Shown: positions 9,710 to 18,533 of the stretch, piece by piece
Numbering within the stretch: the first letter of the stretch is position 1
Layout: every line of letters starts with the position of its first letter
From: Bacteroidales bacterium
GTDB taxonomy: Bacteria; Bacteroidota; Bacteroidia; Bacteroidales; Muribaculaceae
Reading direction: 5' to 3'
NCBI GenBank assembly: GCA_003150235.1
Contig: QAMW01000034.1
Span: forward strand, 31,324 to 95,323
Length of the DNA stretch: 64,000 nt
Translations under genes and position numbers: made by a program
The notes under the pieces: model-generated
Databases searched by the model: none
The model's input: only the letters and a program-made list of their open reading frames with translations
Told to the model about the DNA's origin: nothing

Positions 9710-9717
9710 CAAAATTA
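9710..9717 (-). promoter_or_regulatory. Predicted valS -7 box
   Basis: TAATTTTG on the minus strand lies 26 bases upstream of the valS ATG and overlaps the stop codon of the upstream GH2 gene. No clear -33 box was seen. Confidence 0.55.
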
Positions 9718-11178
9718 CAAAAAATCCATGTCATTTGCCACTAATAATGTTGATAGTTTTACGGTTATAGGCTTCATCTTTTCCGGAGTGATTGTAACGG
9801 TGACTTTTCCGGGATTGCACGTCGAACGTAGTATGAGAGTAGCCTTACCGTCGTAAAGGCTACGGCGATTACCCGTAGTCAGTTCGTTGCTGTTGATGTC
9901 TCCGTTGATTACTCCCGCTATCTCAGCCTCGCCCTCGACGCTGAATGTTAGGGATTCAGCCACACCAGGTACGATTCTCCCCTTCTTGTCGATTGCTGTA
10001 ATCCTTATATGCTGAAGGTCGCAACCGTCGGCTTTCCATGACTGATTATCAGGGATTGCCTTAATAGCGACATGCGTTCCGGTTGTCTCGACCTTATGAC
10101 GCGCGACGGAAATACCGGCATTATATGCCACAGCCTCGATGTCACCCGCCCGGTAAGGCACATTTTCCCATAAAATCCGGTTTCGCTCTTTTGAGACCGC
10201 GCGGTTATTTACCTTACGACCGAGACTTTTACCGTTGACTCTAAGTTCCACCTCATCCGCGTTGGTAAATGTATATAATGTGACATCTGTATTATTCTCA
10301 CGATTCCAATGGTCACTCAACCGGAGTGTGCCTACATTTACGTCATTCCACACGGCATCTTCCTTGCCCTCGACCACGCCTATATGCACCACCGGTTCAT
10401 CGGGCTTGAATATAGACCGCAGAAAATAAGCAAGCGGCTTAGGCTCAAGTGAAATGTCAAACACACCTTCGCTCCAGCCTTTCGCGGGCCATCCGCGCGA
10501 CTCGCCGAGATAGTCGATCATACCCCAGTAGGCAAGCCCCGTCACTCGGTCAAGATCCATGTCAAAATAGTTGGGTCCCATATTTGACGTATTTGCCTCG
10601 CTCTGATAAAAAATCATCCACGGGAAACGCCTGCTGTCACCGGGGAAATACATATACCTGTAATTATAGGATGCAATATCGGTTTCCATTACGAGCGGTG
10701 CAGGCAGCGAGTCGGTGGTCTGATGCCGTCCGCGCGGATGCATTGCCACAGTCACGGGGCGCGTTGTGTCGTAACGATGGAGAAGTTCACGTTGTAACCT
10801 GTAGGGAGTCACACCCCAGTCGGCGTATGGAATATCCCACAATGTCTGCAACTCATTACCGAGACTCCACATCACCACGGAGGGATGGTTACGGTCACGC
10901 CTGATAAATTCCGGCACATCTTTCTGCCATTGATTCACCCATTCGTTGCGACCGCCGGCATACTGCGTCAACCACTTGTCATAAAGCTCATCCACGACCA
11001 ATATGCCGTAACGGTCACATAAGTCGAGGAATGATTCACTGTATGGATTGTGAGAAGTACGCACATGATTGAAACCGAAATCTTTCAACATGACGATACG
11101 CTTTTCCATCGCGCGTTCAAACGCAGCAGCGCCGAGTGCGCCGAGTGTGTGATGGTTGGCAATTCCTTTCAGCAACAC
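9715..11178 (-). pseudogene. GH2 beta-galactosidase/glycosidase, C-terminal part (frameshifted)
   Basis: These 487 residues carry the catalytic barrel and C-terminal domains of a GH2 enzyme. The acid/base Glu is in VMWSLGNE and the probable nucleophile Glu is in YQSEANT; HNPYSESFLDLCDRYG is also typical. The apparent start is an internal codon: VLLKGIANHH continues directly from the other half, which ends NGKKCC. One extra base in the A5 tract near 11187-11191, or a -1 ribosomal shift, would restore a protein of about 815 residues. Either a genuine lesion or a sequencing error in a homopolymer could explain it. Confidence 0.88.
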
Positions 11179-12161
11179 TTTTTGCCGTTGAGCTTAAATC
11201 CAAAATCGGGTGAATATTCTATGCTGCGTATGCCGAAAGTGTCCTCGACCTTATCAGCGACAGAGCCATCGGGATTAAAAAGGGTCAGATGCGCAGTGTA
11301 TAATGACGGGGATTCACACGACCATAGTTGCGGTGCGGTGATAGTGAGTGAATCAATAATATATTCACGGGTTTTCTGCCTGCGGCTGAAAGGTATGTCA
11401 ATGTCACGGTTTACAATGGTGTCACCTTGAGGTGAAGTGATACACAATCTCATCAGCAACTTCTTTATGTCGCGCAGCTTTGAGGTAACTTGAGCCATGA
11501 CTACCACCGAAGCACTGTCTTCACTCACCTGCGGGGTGGTGATATATAATGGATGACGGTCAAAATACTGATTTTTATCGGTGATTATGAATTTCACGTC
11601 ACGAAAAAGACCGCCCCCGGTGTACCAACGTGAATTTTCAGGCTTACCGGTGTCAGCGACGACATCCACTACATTTTCCTCACCGTAGCGCAACTTACCG
11701 GTAAGGTCAATTTCAAAGCCGAGATAACCGTAATCGGTACCCCCGACCCGCTCACCGTTAAGATACACATCGCCGACAAGCATTATACCGCCGAAATCGA
11801 GCAGCACACGCCTGCCAGTCCACGAGGCATCGGGCACAAAGTTCTTCCTGTACCATCCCTTGCCCATCTCCTTGAATCCGCGACTGCTCAGACGGCTCTT
11901 CACATTGGCGACGGAATTTGACATATCGGCACTCTCGTCGGCAGCCGGTGCCACCCACGGCTGGTGTATCTGAAAGTCATGTGGGAGATTGACAGCAGAC
12001 CAGTCATGCCCATTCATCCCGGCGGCAATCACGCTACTGTCAATGTCGCCATAGCGGAATTTCCATCCACGGTTAAAATCGATTGTTTCTCTTCCGGCAA
12101 GCAACACCGGTAACATTATAATACTTAAAAACAGAGGCAGACACTTCTTTTTCATGGTCAA
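11169..12161 (-). pseudogene. GH2 glycosidase, N-terminal part (frameshifted)
   Basis: This part begins with a signal peptide (MTMKKKCLPLFLSIIMLPVLLAG), so the enzyme would be exported. The GH2 sugar-binding jelly roll follows (FNRGWKFRYGD, NLPHDFQ, YRKNFVPD, LDFGGIM, VYLNGERVGG), then the Ig-like domain ending in GIRSIEYSPDFGFKLNGKK. The frame then stops at CC-TGA, 10 bases past the point where the C-terminal frame begins. It lies divergent to the rhamnose operon, so a role in releasing sugar from a rhamnose-containing glycan is plausible but unproven. Confidence 0.88.
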
Positions 12162-12176
12162 TTCGGTTTATCACGA

Positions 12177-12184
12177 CAAAGTTA
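12177..12184 (-). promoter_or_regulatory. Predicted -7 box of the GH2 gene
   Basis: TAACTTTG on the minus strand lies 15 bases upstream of the GH2 start, back to back with the rhamnose operon promoter. No convincing -33 box was seen. Confidence 0.5.
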
Positions 12185-12193
12185 ATTATTCAA

Positions 12194-12225
12194 TTTGTAT
12201 CTTTAACGAGTTTTCATTAATTTTG
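12194..12225 (+). promoter_or_regulatory. Predicted rhamnose operon promoter
   Basis: TTTG (12194-12197) and TAATTTTG (12218-12225) are 20 bases apart, the expected -33/-7 arrangement for the Bacteroidetes primary sigma factor. rhaM begins 42 bases downstream. No rhamnose-responsive regulator gene lies next to the operon. Confidence 0.72.
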
Positions 12226-12267
12226 TGAGCAGAGTGTGCTTTAAACACTAATTTAACCTGATATATC

Positions 12268-12585
12268 ATGAAAAGATTTGCTTTCAAAATGTTTCTGAAG
12301 CCCGGATGCGAGGCTGAATATGAACGTCGTCACGCCGCTTTATGGCAGGAATTAAGACAACAGCTTGCAGATGCCGGCATAAAGAATTATTCGATTTTCT
12401 GGGATAAGGATACCAACATACTTTTCGGCTATCAGGAGGTGACCGGAGAGTCAGATTCACAAAATGCAGAGGCAGCCGACGATATAACCCGCAAATGGTG
12501 GGATTACATGTCTGACATCATGGAGGTGAACCCCGACAATTCCCCTGTCACGATACCGGTAAAAGAGGTGTTCCATCTTGATTAA
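12268..12585 (+). CDS. rhaM: L-rhamnose mutarotase
   Basis: This 105-residue protein interconverts the alpha and beta anomers of L-rhamnose to feed the isomerase. Conserved features are KMFLKPGCEAEYERRHAALW, with the catalytic-region His, YSIFWD, and WWDYMSDIMEVNPDNSPV. The length is typical for the family. As first gene of the rha operon it lies 42 bases behind the predicted promoter and 11 bases ahead of the double esterase gene. Confidence 0.95.
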   Translation: MKRFAFKMFLKPGCEAEYERRHAALWQELRQQLADAGIKNYSIFWDKDTNILFGYQEVTGESDSQNAEAADDITRKWWDYMSDIMEVNPDNSPVTIPVKEVFHLD

Positions 12586-12596
12586 ACGATAGAGCG

Positions 12597-14243
12597 ATGA
12601 ATGTCATCCGTCACTTTGTCGCCATGCTTATTCTTGGGACGACAGCCTTTTCACCCGCTCACGAAAAGATTCCGTCGCCGGTGAAAGATGACAATAACGT
12701 AATCGACAATACGCTCGACAGTCTTAACAAGGCGCGCACCGCCCGACCTGTCGCCGGATCAACGCGCAAAGGCGACAATCCGGTACTGTTTCTCGTCGGC
12801 AACTCCACGATGCGTACAGGCACACTCGGCAACGGCTCCAACGGACAATGGGGCTGGGGATATTTTTTGCCCGAATATTTCGATCCGGATAAGATAACCG
12901 TGGAAAACCATGCACTCGGAGGCATGAGCAGCCGTACATTTTACAACCGGCTATGGAGCGACGTGCTTGACGGAGTGCAGAAAGGCGACTGGGTAATAAT
13001 CGAACTGGGACATAATGACAACGGGCCTTATGACAGCGGCCGTGCACGTGCCTCGATACCGGGTATCGGCGATGAATCGCTTGCCGTCACCATCAAAGAA
13101 ACCGGCGTAAGGGACACAGTCTATACCTATGGGGAATATATGCGACGCTATATAAAAGATGTAAAGTCGCGCGGTGCCTACCCTATTCTCTTTTCCCTGA
13201 CACCGAGAAATGCATGGGTTGACACAGACAGCACCATAATCGCCCGTGTCGATTCCACCTACGGGCTGTGGGCGCGTCAGGTTGCGGAAAAAGAAGGTGT
13301 TCCGTTTGTGAACCTCAATGACATAACGGCAGCAAAGTTTGAGCGTTTCGGTAAAGAAAAGGTGAAGACTATGTTTTATCTTGACCGTATCCATACATCG
13401 GAATTTGGCGCGAAGGTCAATGCACGATCGGCAGTTGAGGGTATCGCCGCACTTGACAACGTAGCGTTAAAAAATTATCTTCTCCCGGAGCCTGTTGACA
13501 CAATTACCGGAGCCTCGCGACGCAACGGGCAACCTATCCTTTTCACGATAGGTGACAGCACTGTCAAAAACGAAGACAGTGATGAAGCCGGCATGTGGGG
13601 ATGGGGAAGCGTGATCAATGAACTGTTTGACCACGACCGCATAAGTGTGGAGAATCATGCCATGGCGGGTAGAAGCGCCCGCACATTCCTTGACGAAGGG
13701 AGATGGGACAAGATTTATAACGCATTGCAGCCGGGCGATTTCGTGCTCATACAATTCGGGCACAACGACGGAGGCGACATAAATACGGGCAAAGCGCGCG
13801 GAGAACTTCATGGTTCTGGCGATGAAAGCAAAGTGTTCAAGATGCCCTCGACCGGAAGAAATCAGGTTGTCTACACTTACGGCTGGTATCTGCGCAAATT
13901 CATAATGGATGCCAAAGAGAAAGGTGCCACACCGATTATTCTGAGCCATACCCCGCGCAACAAATGGCACGGCGACTCCATCGAGAGCAACGCATCGACA
14001 TTCGGTCGATGGGCACGTGAGGCGGCAGAGAGAGGCGACGCCTGCTTCATCGACCTGAACAGCATATCGGGCAAAAAGCTGCAGGCACTCGGGAAAGAGA
14101 AGAGTGCGACATATTTCAAGAACGACCACTCCCACTCCTCGCTCGCCGGAGCACGGCTTAACGCCGAAAGCATAGCGGAAGGACTTCGCGAGACCGGCTG
14201 TACGCTGAAAGATTTTCTTAAAGAAAAGACACAACAACCATAA
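12597..14243 (+). CDS. Secreted tandem SGNH esterase (rhamnogalacturonan acetylesterase-like, two domains)
   Basis: These 548 residues begin with a signal peptide and contain two complete SGNH/GDSL hydrolase domains (about 62-290 and 312-540). Domain 1 has GNST (Ser70), GHND (Asn140) and DRIH (Asp263/His266). Domain 2 has GDST (Ser321), GHND (Asn390) and a C-terminal NDHSH segment. Both look catalytically intact. CE12 relatives remove acetyl groups from rhamnogalacturonan, which fits placement inside a rhamnose operon. The substrate is inferred; the two domains could differ in acetyl position. Confidence 0.85.
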   Translation: MNVIRHFVAMLILGTTAFSPAHEKIPSPVKDDNNVIDNTLDSLNKARTARPVAGSTRKGDNPVLFLVGNSTMRTGTLGNGSNGQWGWGYFLPEYFDPDKITVENHALGGMSSRTFYNRLWSDVLDGVQKGDWVIIELGHNDNGPYDSGRARASIPGIGDESLAVTIKETGVRDTVYTYGEYMRRYIKDVKSRGAYPILFSLTPRNAWVDTDSTIIARVDSTYGLWARQVAEKEGVPFVNLNDITAAKFERFGKEKVKTMFYLDRIHTSEFGAKVNARSAVEGIAALDNVALKNYLLPEPVDTITGASRRNGQPILFTIGDSTVKNEDSDEAGMWGWGSVINELFDHDRISVENHAMAGRSARTFLDEGRWDKIYNALQPGDFVLIQFGHNDGGDINTGKARGELHGSGDESKVFKMPSTGRNQVVYTYGWYLRKFIMDAKEKGATPIILSHTPRNKWHGDSIESNASTFGRWAREAAERGDACFIDLNSISGKKLQALGKEKSATYFKNDHSHSSLAGARLNAESIAEGLRETGCTLKDFLKEKTQQP

Positions 14244-14256
14244 TATCGATACCGCA

Positions 14257-15693
14257 ATGGAAAAGACTTATCATTTTGCAATAGACCTCGGCGCGACAAG
14301 CGGACGCACGATTCTCGCGACATTTGACGGAAAGAAGGTCGCTATGCAGGAAATATCACGCTTCAAGAATCCGATGATTCCCATCAGCGGACACCTGTAC
14401 TGGAATCTTCCGGGCATATACCACGAAATTTTACTCGGATTGAGAAAATGCAAGGATACACTTGAGGCTATATCGCCCATGGCAAAACTCGCGACAATAG
14501 GGATTGATACCTGGGGCTGCGACGTGGCTTTTTTCAACGCCGACGGGTCGCTTTCCGGTCTGCCACATTGCTATCGCGACAGCCACACGGAAGGTGCCGT
14601 GGAAAGATTCAGCAAAAAGGTTTCCAAAGAAAAGACCTATTCGCTCACCGGCATACAGTTTATGGATTTCAACACCCTGTTTCAGCTCGACACGATGATG
14701 GAAAACAATGCCGATGCAGTGAAAAAAGCTGACAAAATACTGTTTATCCCCGATGCCATCGCCTTCATGCTTACAGGAAATGCCGTAACTGAATACACTG
14801 TAGCATCCACCTCTCAGTTACTGAACCCGAATACAGGAAATCTTGACGAAGAGCTGCTTGCTGCCATAGGCATACCGCGAGAAAAATTCGGTAAAATCGT
14901 CAATCCCGGAACAGAAATAGGCGTATTATCGAAAGATGTGAGGTATTTTACAGGTCTTGGAGAAGTACCGGTAATCGCGGTAGCCGGACATGACACGGCT
15001 TCGGCTGTCATAGCTGTTCCCACCCCCGACACGGATTATGCCTATCTAAGCTGCGGCACATGGTCGTTGCTCGGCGTCGAATCGGAAAAACCCGTTATCA
15101 CGGAAAAGAGTCGTCACTACAACTTTACCAACGAAGGCGGTATTGACGGCACGACGCGACTTCTCAAAAATATCTGCGGACTATGGCTATTTGAACGCTG
15201 CCGCGAGGAATTCAAAGACGCGCCCGATGACGTTGCCGCGCTTTCCGCACTATATCTAACTTCGCAATGTGACAGCATCATTAATCCCGATGACCCGTCA
15301 TTTGCCCATCCCGACGTGATGACCCGCGCCATCAACTCATATTGCGCGCAGACTCGACAAGACATCCCCGAGAATCCTGCCGACTATATACGCGTGATAT
15401 TTCGCAGTCTGGCGAAACGCTACAACGAAGTGCTCGGAATGTTGCGCGAGATAGCCCCCGTCAAAATTGACCGTCTCCACGTGATAGGCGGCGGCTCATA
15501 TAACCAATACCTCATGCAACTCACAGCCGATGAAACCGGTATTCCGGTAGTGGCGGGGCCGGGCGAGTGTACGGCACTGGGCAATATTCTCGTACAGCTA
15601 AGAGCCTGCGGCAGAGTCGGCGACCTCGAGGAAATGCGAAAAGTAGCAATCAACTCAACCGAAACAAAAAGTTATTTACCAAACCAATCATAA
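14257..15693 (+). CDS. rhaB: Rhamnulokinase
   Basis: This FGGY-family kinase of 478 residues phosphorylates L-rhamnulose to L-rhamnulose 1-phosphate. The N-terminal phosphate loop AIDLGATSGRT, TIGIDTWGCDVAF, AGHDTASAV and LSCGTWSLLGVE match RhaB. It follows the esterase at 13 bases and precedes rhaA at 7 bases. The cytoplasmic location and the neighbouring isomerase and aldolase place it as the second committed step of rhamnose catabolism. Confidence 0.96.
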   Translation: MEKTYHFAIDLGATSGRTILATFDGKKVAMQEISRFKNPMIPISGHLYWNLPGIYHEILLGLRKCKDTLEAISPMAKLATIGIDTWGCDVAFFNADGSLSGLPHCYRDSHTEGAVERFSKKVSKEKTYSLTGIQFMDFNTLFQLDTMMENNADAVKKADKILFIPDAIAFMLTGNAVTEYTVASTSQLLNPNTGNLDEELLAAIGIPREKFGKIVNPGTEIGVLSKDVRYFTGLGEVPVIAVAGHDTASAVIAVPTPDTDYAYLSCGTWSLLGVESEKPVITEKSRHYNFTNEGGIDGTTRLLKNICGLWLFERCREEFKDAPDDVAALSALYLTSQCDSIINPDDPSFAHPDVMTRAINSYCAQTRQDIPENPADYIRVIFRSLAKRYNEVLGMLREIAPVKIDRLHVIGGGSYNQYLMQLTADETGIPVVAGPGECTALGNILVQLRACGRVGDLEEMRKVAINSTETKSYLPNQS

Positions 15694-15700
15694 TATTATC

Positions 15701-16954
15701 ATGAAAGAAGAAACTATCAAGAAGGCGTATGAAATAGCCCGCGAACGCTATGCCGCCATCGGTGTCGATACCGATAAAGTACTTGCACAGATGCAGGATT
15801 TCCATCTCAGCATACATTGCTGGCAGGCAGATGATGTCGCCGGATTTGAAAATCAAGGAGGCGAACTCACCGGCGGAATCCAGGTAAACGGCAACTATCC
15901 CGGAAAGGCACGTAATATCGACGAACTGCGCGCCGACATTCTCTATGCCATGAGCCTTATACCCGGTAAGCACCGTCTGAACCTGCATGAAATCTACGGT
16001 GATTTCGGAGGCAAGTATGTGGACCGCGACCAGTGTACGGTAGAGCATTTCCAAAGCTGGATTGACTGGGCAAAAGCCAATGACATAAAACTGGACTTCA
16101 ATTCCACCTCATTCTCTCATCCCAAGAGCGGCGACCTGAGTCTTGCCAACCCGGACAAGGCGATACGCGATTTCTGGATTGAACACTCGAAGCGTTGCCG
16201 TGCCATTTCCCAGGCAATCGGCGAGGCACAGCAAGATCCCTGTATCATGAACACATGGGTACATGACGGGTCAAAGGATTTGACCGTGAACCGTTACATG
16301 TACCGTGAGCTACTGAAAGACTCCCTCGACCAGATTTTCGAACACAAGTATGATTGGATGAAAGATTGCGTTGAGTCGAAAGTATTCGGCATCGGACTGG
16401 AAAGTTATACTGTCGGTTCAAATGACTTCTATACCGCCTACGCTGCTAAAAATGACATGATGATAACGCTCGACACCGGTCACTTCCACCCTACTGAAAG
16501 TGTCGCAGACAAGGTATCGGCAATGCTGCTCTTCGTGCCGGAACTTATGCTTCATGTATCGCGACCGGTACGCTGGGATTCCGACCATGTGACAATCATG
16601 GATGACCCGACACTCGACCTTTTCAGCGAAATTGTACGTGCCGGCGCACTCAACCGTGTACATTACGGTCTCGACTATTTCGACGGTACGCTTAACCGCA
16701 TCGGTGCGTATGTAATCGGCAGCCGTGCCGCTCAGAAGAGTATGCTCCGCGCTCTCCTTGAACCGACAGAGGCTATCCGCAAACTCGAGCTTGACGACAA
16801 GAAATTCCAGCGTCTTGCCATGCTTGAAGAGTGCAAGGTGCTTCCCTGGAATGCAGTATATGATATGTTCTGCCTGCAAAACAATGTCCCAGTCGGAGAA
16901 AGCTATATAGCCGAAGTGGAGAAATACGAAACGGATGTAACATCAAAACGCTGA
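15701..16954 (+). CDS. rhaA: L-rhamnose isomerase
   Basis: This 417-residue isomerase converts L-rhamnose to L-rhamnulose. The order HLSIHCWQADDVAGFEN, HRLNLHEIYGDFGGKYVDRDQ, LDTGHFHPTESVADK and HVSRPVRWDSDHV is that of RhaA and supplies the metal-binding Asp, His and Glu residues. The length is normal. It is followed by an antisense four-helix-bundle gene rather than directly by rhaT, so the operon is interrupted by 516 bases at this point. Confidence 0.97.
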   Translation: MKEETIKKAYEIARERYAAIGVDTDKVLAQMQDFHLSIHCWQADDVAGFENQGGELTGGIQVNGNYPGKARNIDELRADILYAMSLIPGKHRLNLHEIYGDFGGKYVDRDQCTVEHFQSWIDWAKANDIKLDFNSTSFSHPKSGDLSLANPDKAIRDFWIEHSKRCRAISQAIGEAQQDPCIMNTWVHDGSKDLTVNRYMYRELLKDSLDQIFEHKYDWMKDCVESKVFGIGLESYTVGSNDFYTAYAAKNDMMITLDTGHFHPTESVADKVSAMLLFVPELMLHVSRPVRWDSDHVTIMDDPTLDLFSEIVRAGALNRVHYGLDYFDGTLNRIGAYVIGSRAAQKSMLRALLEPTEAIRKLELDDKKFQRLAMLEECKVLPWNAVYDMFCLQNNVPVGESYIAEVEKYETDVTSKR

Positions 16955-16960
16955 TTAGTA

Positions 16961-17000
16961 TTTTAAATGTTTAAAAAGTTTATAGTTTATGGTTTAAGGT
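16961..17000. repeat. Left TTTA/TTTAG-type short repeat array
   Basis: GTTTA-type units (GTTTATAGTTTATGGTTTAA and GGTTTAGAG) flank the 3' end of the four-helix-bundle gene and include its stop codon. They are imperfectly inverted relative to the CTAAAC array at 17420-17468. Confidence 0.7.
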
Positions 17001-17368
17001 TTAGAGAATAGCTCTTTGGACATCGATCTACGGTATGCGCTAAGCTGCCTGGAGAGTTCCTCAAATAATGGTCGAATTTCATCAACCTTATTCCGAGGGA
17101 TCATTTCCAAATCGACAGCCAAAATAAGTTGACACATCGCCTCCATGAGAGAGCCGTAAGCAATCTCACAGAAATGGATTTTCTCCTTCATGGAAAAACG
17201 ACCGGTACCCTCTGCGATATTTGACGATACAGATATAGCTGCACGCCGAATTTGGTCAGACAAGCCATATTTTTCATGAGGCGGAAACATTGAAGCGATT
17301 TTATAGACTTCCTTAACGATGCTTCTCGACTTTTGCCAAATAAGCAATCTCTCAAAACTAAACTCCAT
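16994..17368 (-). CDS. Four-helix bundle protein (S23/IVP-like)
   Basis: The protein has 124 residues from the ATG at 17368; an upstream in-frame codon at 17410 would add 14 residues unlike the family. FERLLIWQKSRSIVKEVY, EKYGLSDQIRRAAISVSSNIAEG and EIAYGSLMEAMCQL are hallmarks of the family first seen encoded in 23S rRNA intervening sequences (TIGR02436 type). Function is unknown. The gene is antisense to the rha operon between rhaA and rhaT and is bracketed by inverted TTTAG/CTAAA arrays, suggesting insertion as a unit. Confidence 0.9.
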   Translation of the reverse strand: MEFSFERLLIWQKSRSIVKEVYKIASMFPPHEKYGLSDQIRRAAISVSSNIAEGTGRFSMKEKIHFCEIAYGSLMEAMCQLILAVDLEMIPRNKVDEIRPLFEELSRQLSAYRRSMSKELFSKP

Positions 17369-17419
17369 ATTGCTTTTTTGCGAATATAACGAATTCAATC
17401 GATTAACCAATCCAATTAT

Positions 17420-17468
17420 CTAAACTTTAAACCCTAAACTCTAAACTCTAAACTCTAAACCCTAAACC
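17420..17468. repeat. CTAAAC(T/C) short tandem array
   Basis: About six heptamer units (CTAAACT, CTAAACC) run up to the rhaT start codon at 17471. The array is inverted relative to the one at 16961-17000 on the other side of the four-helix-bundle gene. It resembles a telomere repeat only by chance; this is an internal site. Confidence 0.85.
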
Positions 17469-17470
17469 AA

Positions 17471-18505
17471 ATGATAATAATCGGACTGCTGATAATAGCT
17501 GTCGGTGCTTTTTGCCAGTCGAGCTGCTATGTTCCCATCAACAAGATAAAGTCATGGAGCTGGGAAAGCTACTGGATTGTGCAGGGAGTGTTCGCATGGC
17601 TAATACTCCCCTTCCTGGGTGCGTTGCTTGCCGTACCGGAAGGACATTCACTCTGGGAACTGTTTGGCAAGACCCAACCGCTCAACATCTGGATGACAAT
17701 TTTCTTCGGCGCGCTTTGGGGTGTCGGCGGTTTGACGTTCGGATTGTCAATGCGCTATCTCGGAGTGGCGTTAGGCCAGTCAATCGCGCTCGGTACATGT
17801 GCCGCTCTCGGCACAGTGCTTGGTCCGGTAATCCTCAATATATTCTTTCCGGAAAATGACCCGTTGTCACAACTCACTTTCTCCGTGATTCTCGGAATTG
17901 TGGTCACACTCATAGGAATCGCCATCATAGGTGTGGCTGGCTCAATGAAAGCGGCAACTCTGAGCGAGGAAGAGAAAAAGGCGGCTGTAAAGGATTTCAA
18001 TTTTCCGAAAGGTATCGCGATAGCACTTGTGGCGGGATTCATGAGCGGATGCTTCAATGTAGGTCTCGAGTTTGGCAGCGACATAAATTTCGGCAATCTC
18101 ACCCCCGATATCTACAAGACGTTGCCGGCAACATTACTTGTGACACTCGGAGGATTCGTCACAAATGCCGTGTACTGCTTCTACCAGAATCAGAAAAACA
18201 AGACATGGGGCGATTACGGAAAGACCGGTGTGCTTGCCAATAATCTGCTCTTCTGTTTGCTCGCGGGAGCGTTATGGTACAGCCAGTTTTTCGGTCTTGC
18301 TCTTGGAAAAGGATTCCTCACCGACTCCCCGACACTCATGACCCTCTCATTCTGTATCCTGATGGCATTGAATGTAGTATTCTCTAATGTATGGGGCATA
18401 ATCCTGAAGGAATGGAAAGGATGCTCGTCCAAGACAATCGTGGTACTCGTGGTTGGAATCATGGTGCTTGTAGTGTCGTGCTTCCTCCCTCAACTTATCG
18501 GCTAA
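17471..18505 (+). CDS. rhaT: L-rhamnose/proton symporter
   Basis: This 344-residue inner-membrane carrier has about ten transmembrane helices. It begins MIIIGLLIIAVGAFCQSSCY and contains KSWSWESYWIVQGVFAW, GALWGVGGLTFGLSMRYLGVA and GFMSGCFNVGLEFG, the RhaT pattern. Its ATG sits directly after the CTAAAC array, which therefore occupies its translation initiation region. It is the transport step for the rha enzymes around it. Confidence 0.96.
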   Translation: MIIIGLLIIAVGAFCQSSCYVPINKIKSWSWESYWIVQGVFAWLILPFLGALLAVPEGHSLWELFGKTQPLNIWMTIFFGALWGVGGLTFGLSMRYLGVALGQSIALGTCAALGTVLGPVILNIFFPENDPLSQLTFSVILGIVVTLIGIAIIGVAGSMKAATLSEEEKKAAVKDFNFPKGIAIALVAGFMSGCFNVGLEFGSDINFGNLTPDIYKTLPATLLVTLGGFVTNAVYCFYQNQKNKTWGDYGKTGVLANNLLFCLLAGALWYSQFFGLALGKGFLTDSPTLMTLSFCILMALNVVFSNVWGIILKEWKGCSSKTIVVLVVGIMVLVVSCFLPQLIG

Positions 18506-18533
18506 CAGTCTTAAATTGTATAATCAATAATTT

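Noticed and set aside
11185..11191. Programmed -1 frameshifting at CAAAAAG in the GH2 gene
   Set aside because: The heptamer is not the ideal A-AAA-AAG and no GH2 enzyme is known to use recoding, so a one-base deletion or error is the simpler reading; it is kept only as a possibility.
17420..17468. Telomere-like CTAAACC repeats
   Set aside because: The array is internal to an operon, only about 50 bases long and imperfect; a chromosome end is not indicated.
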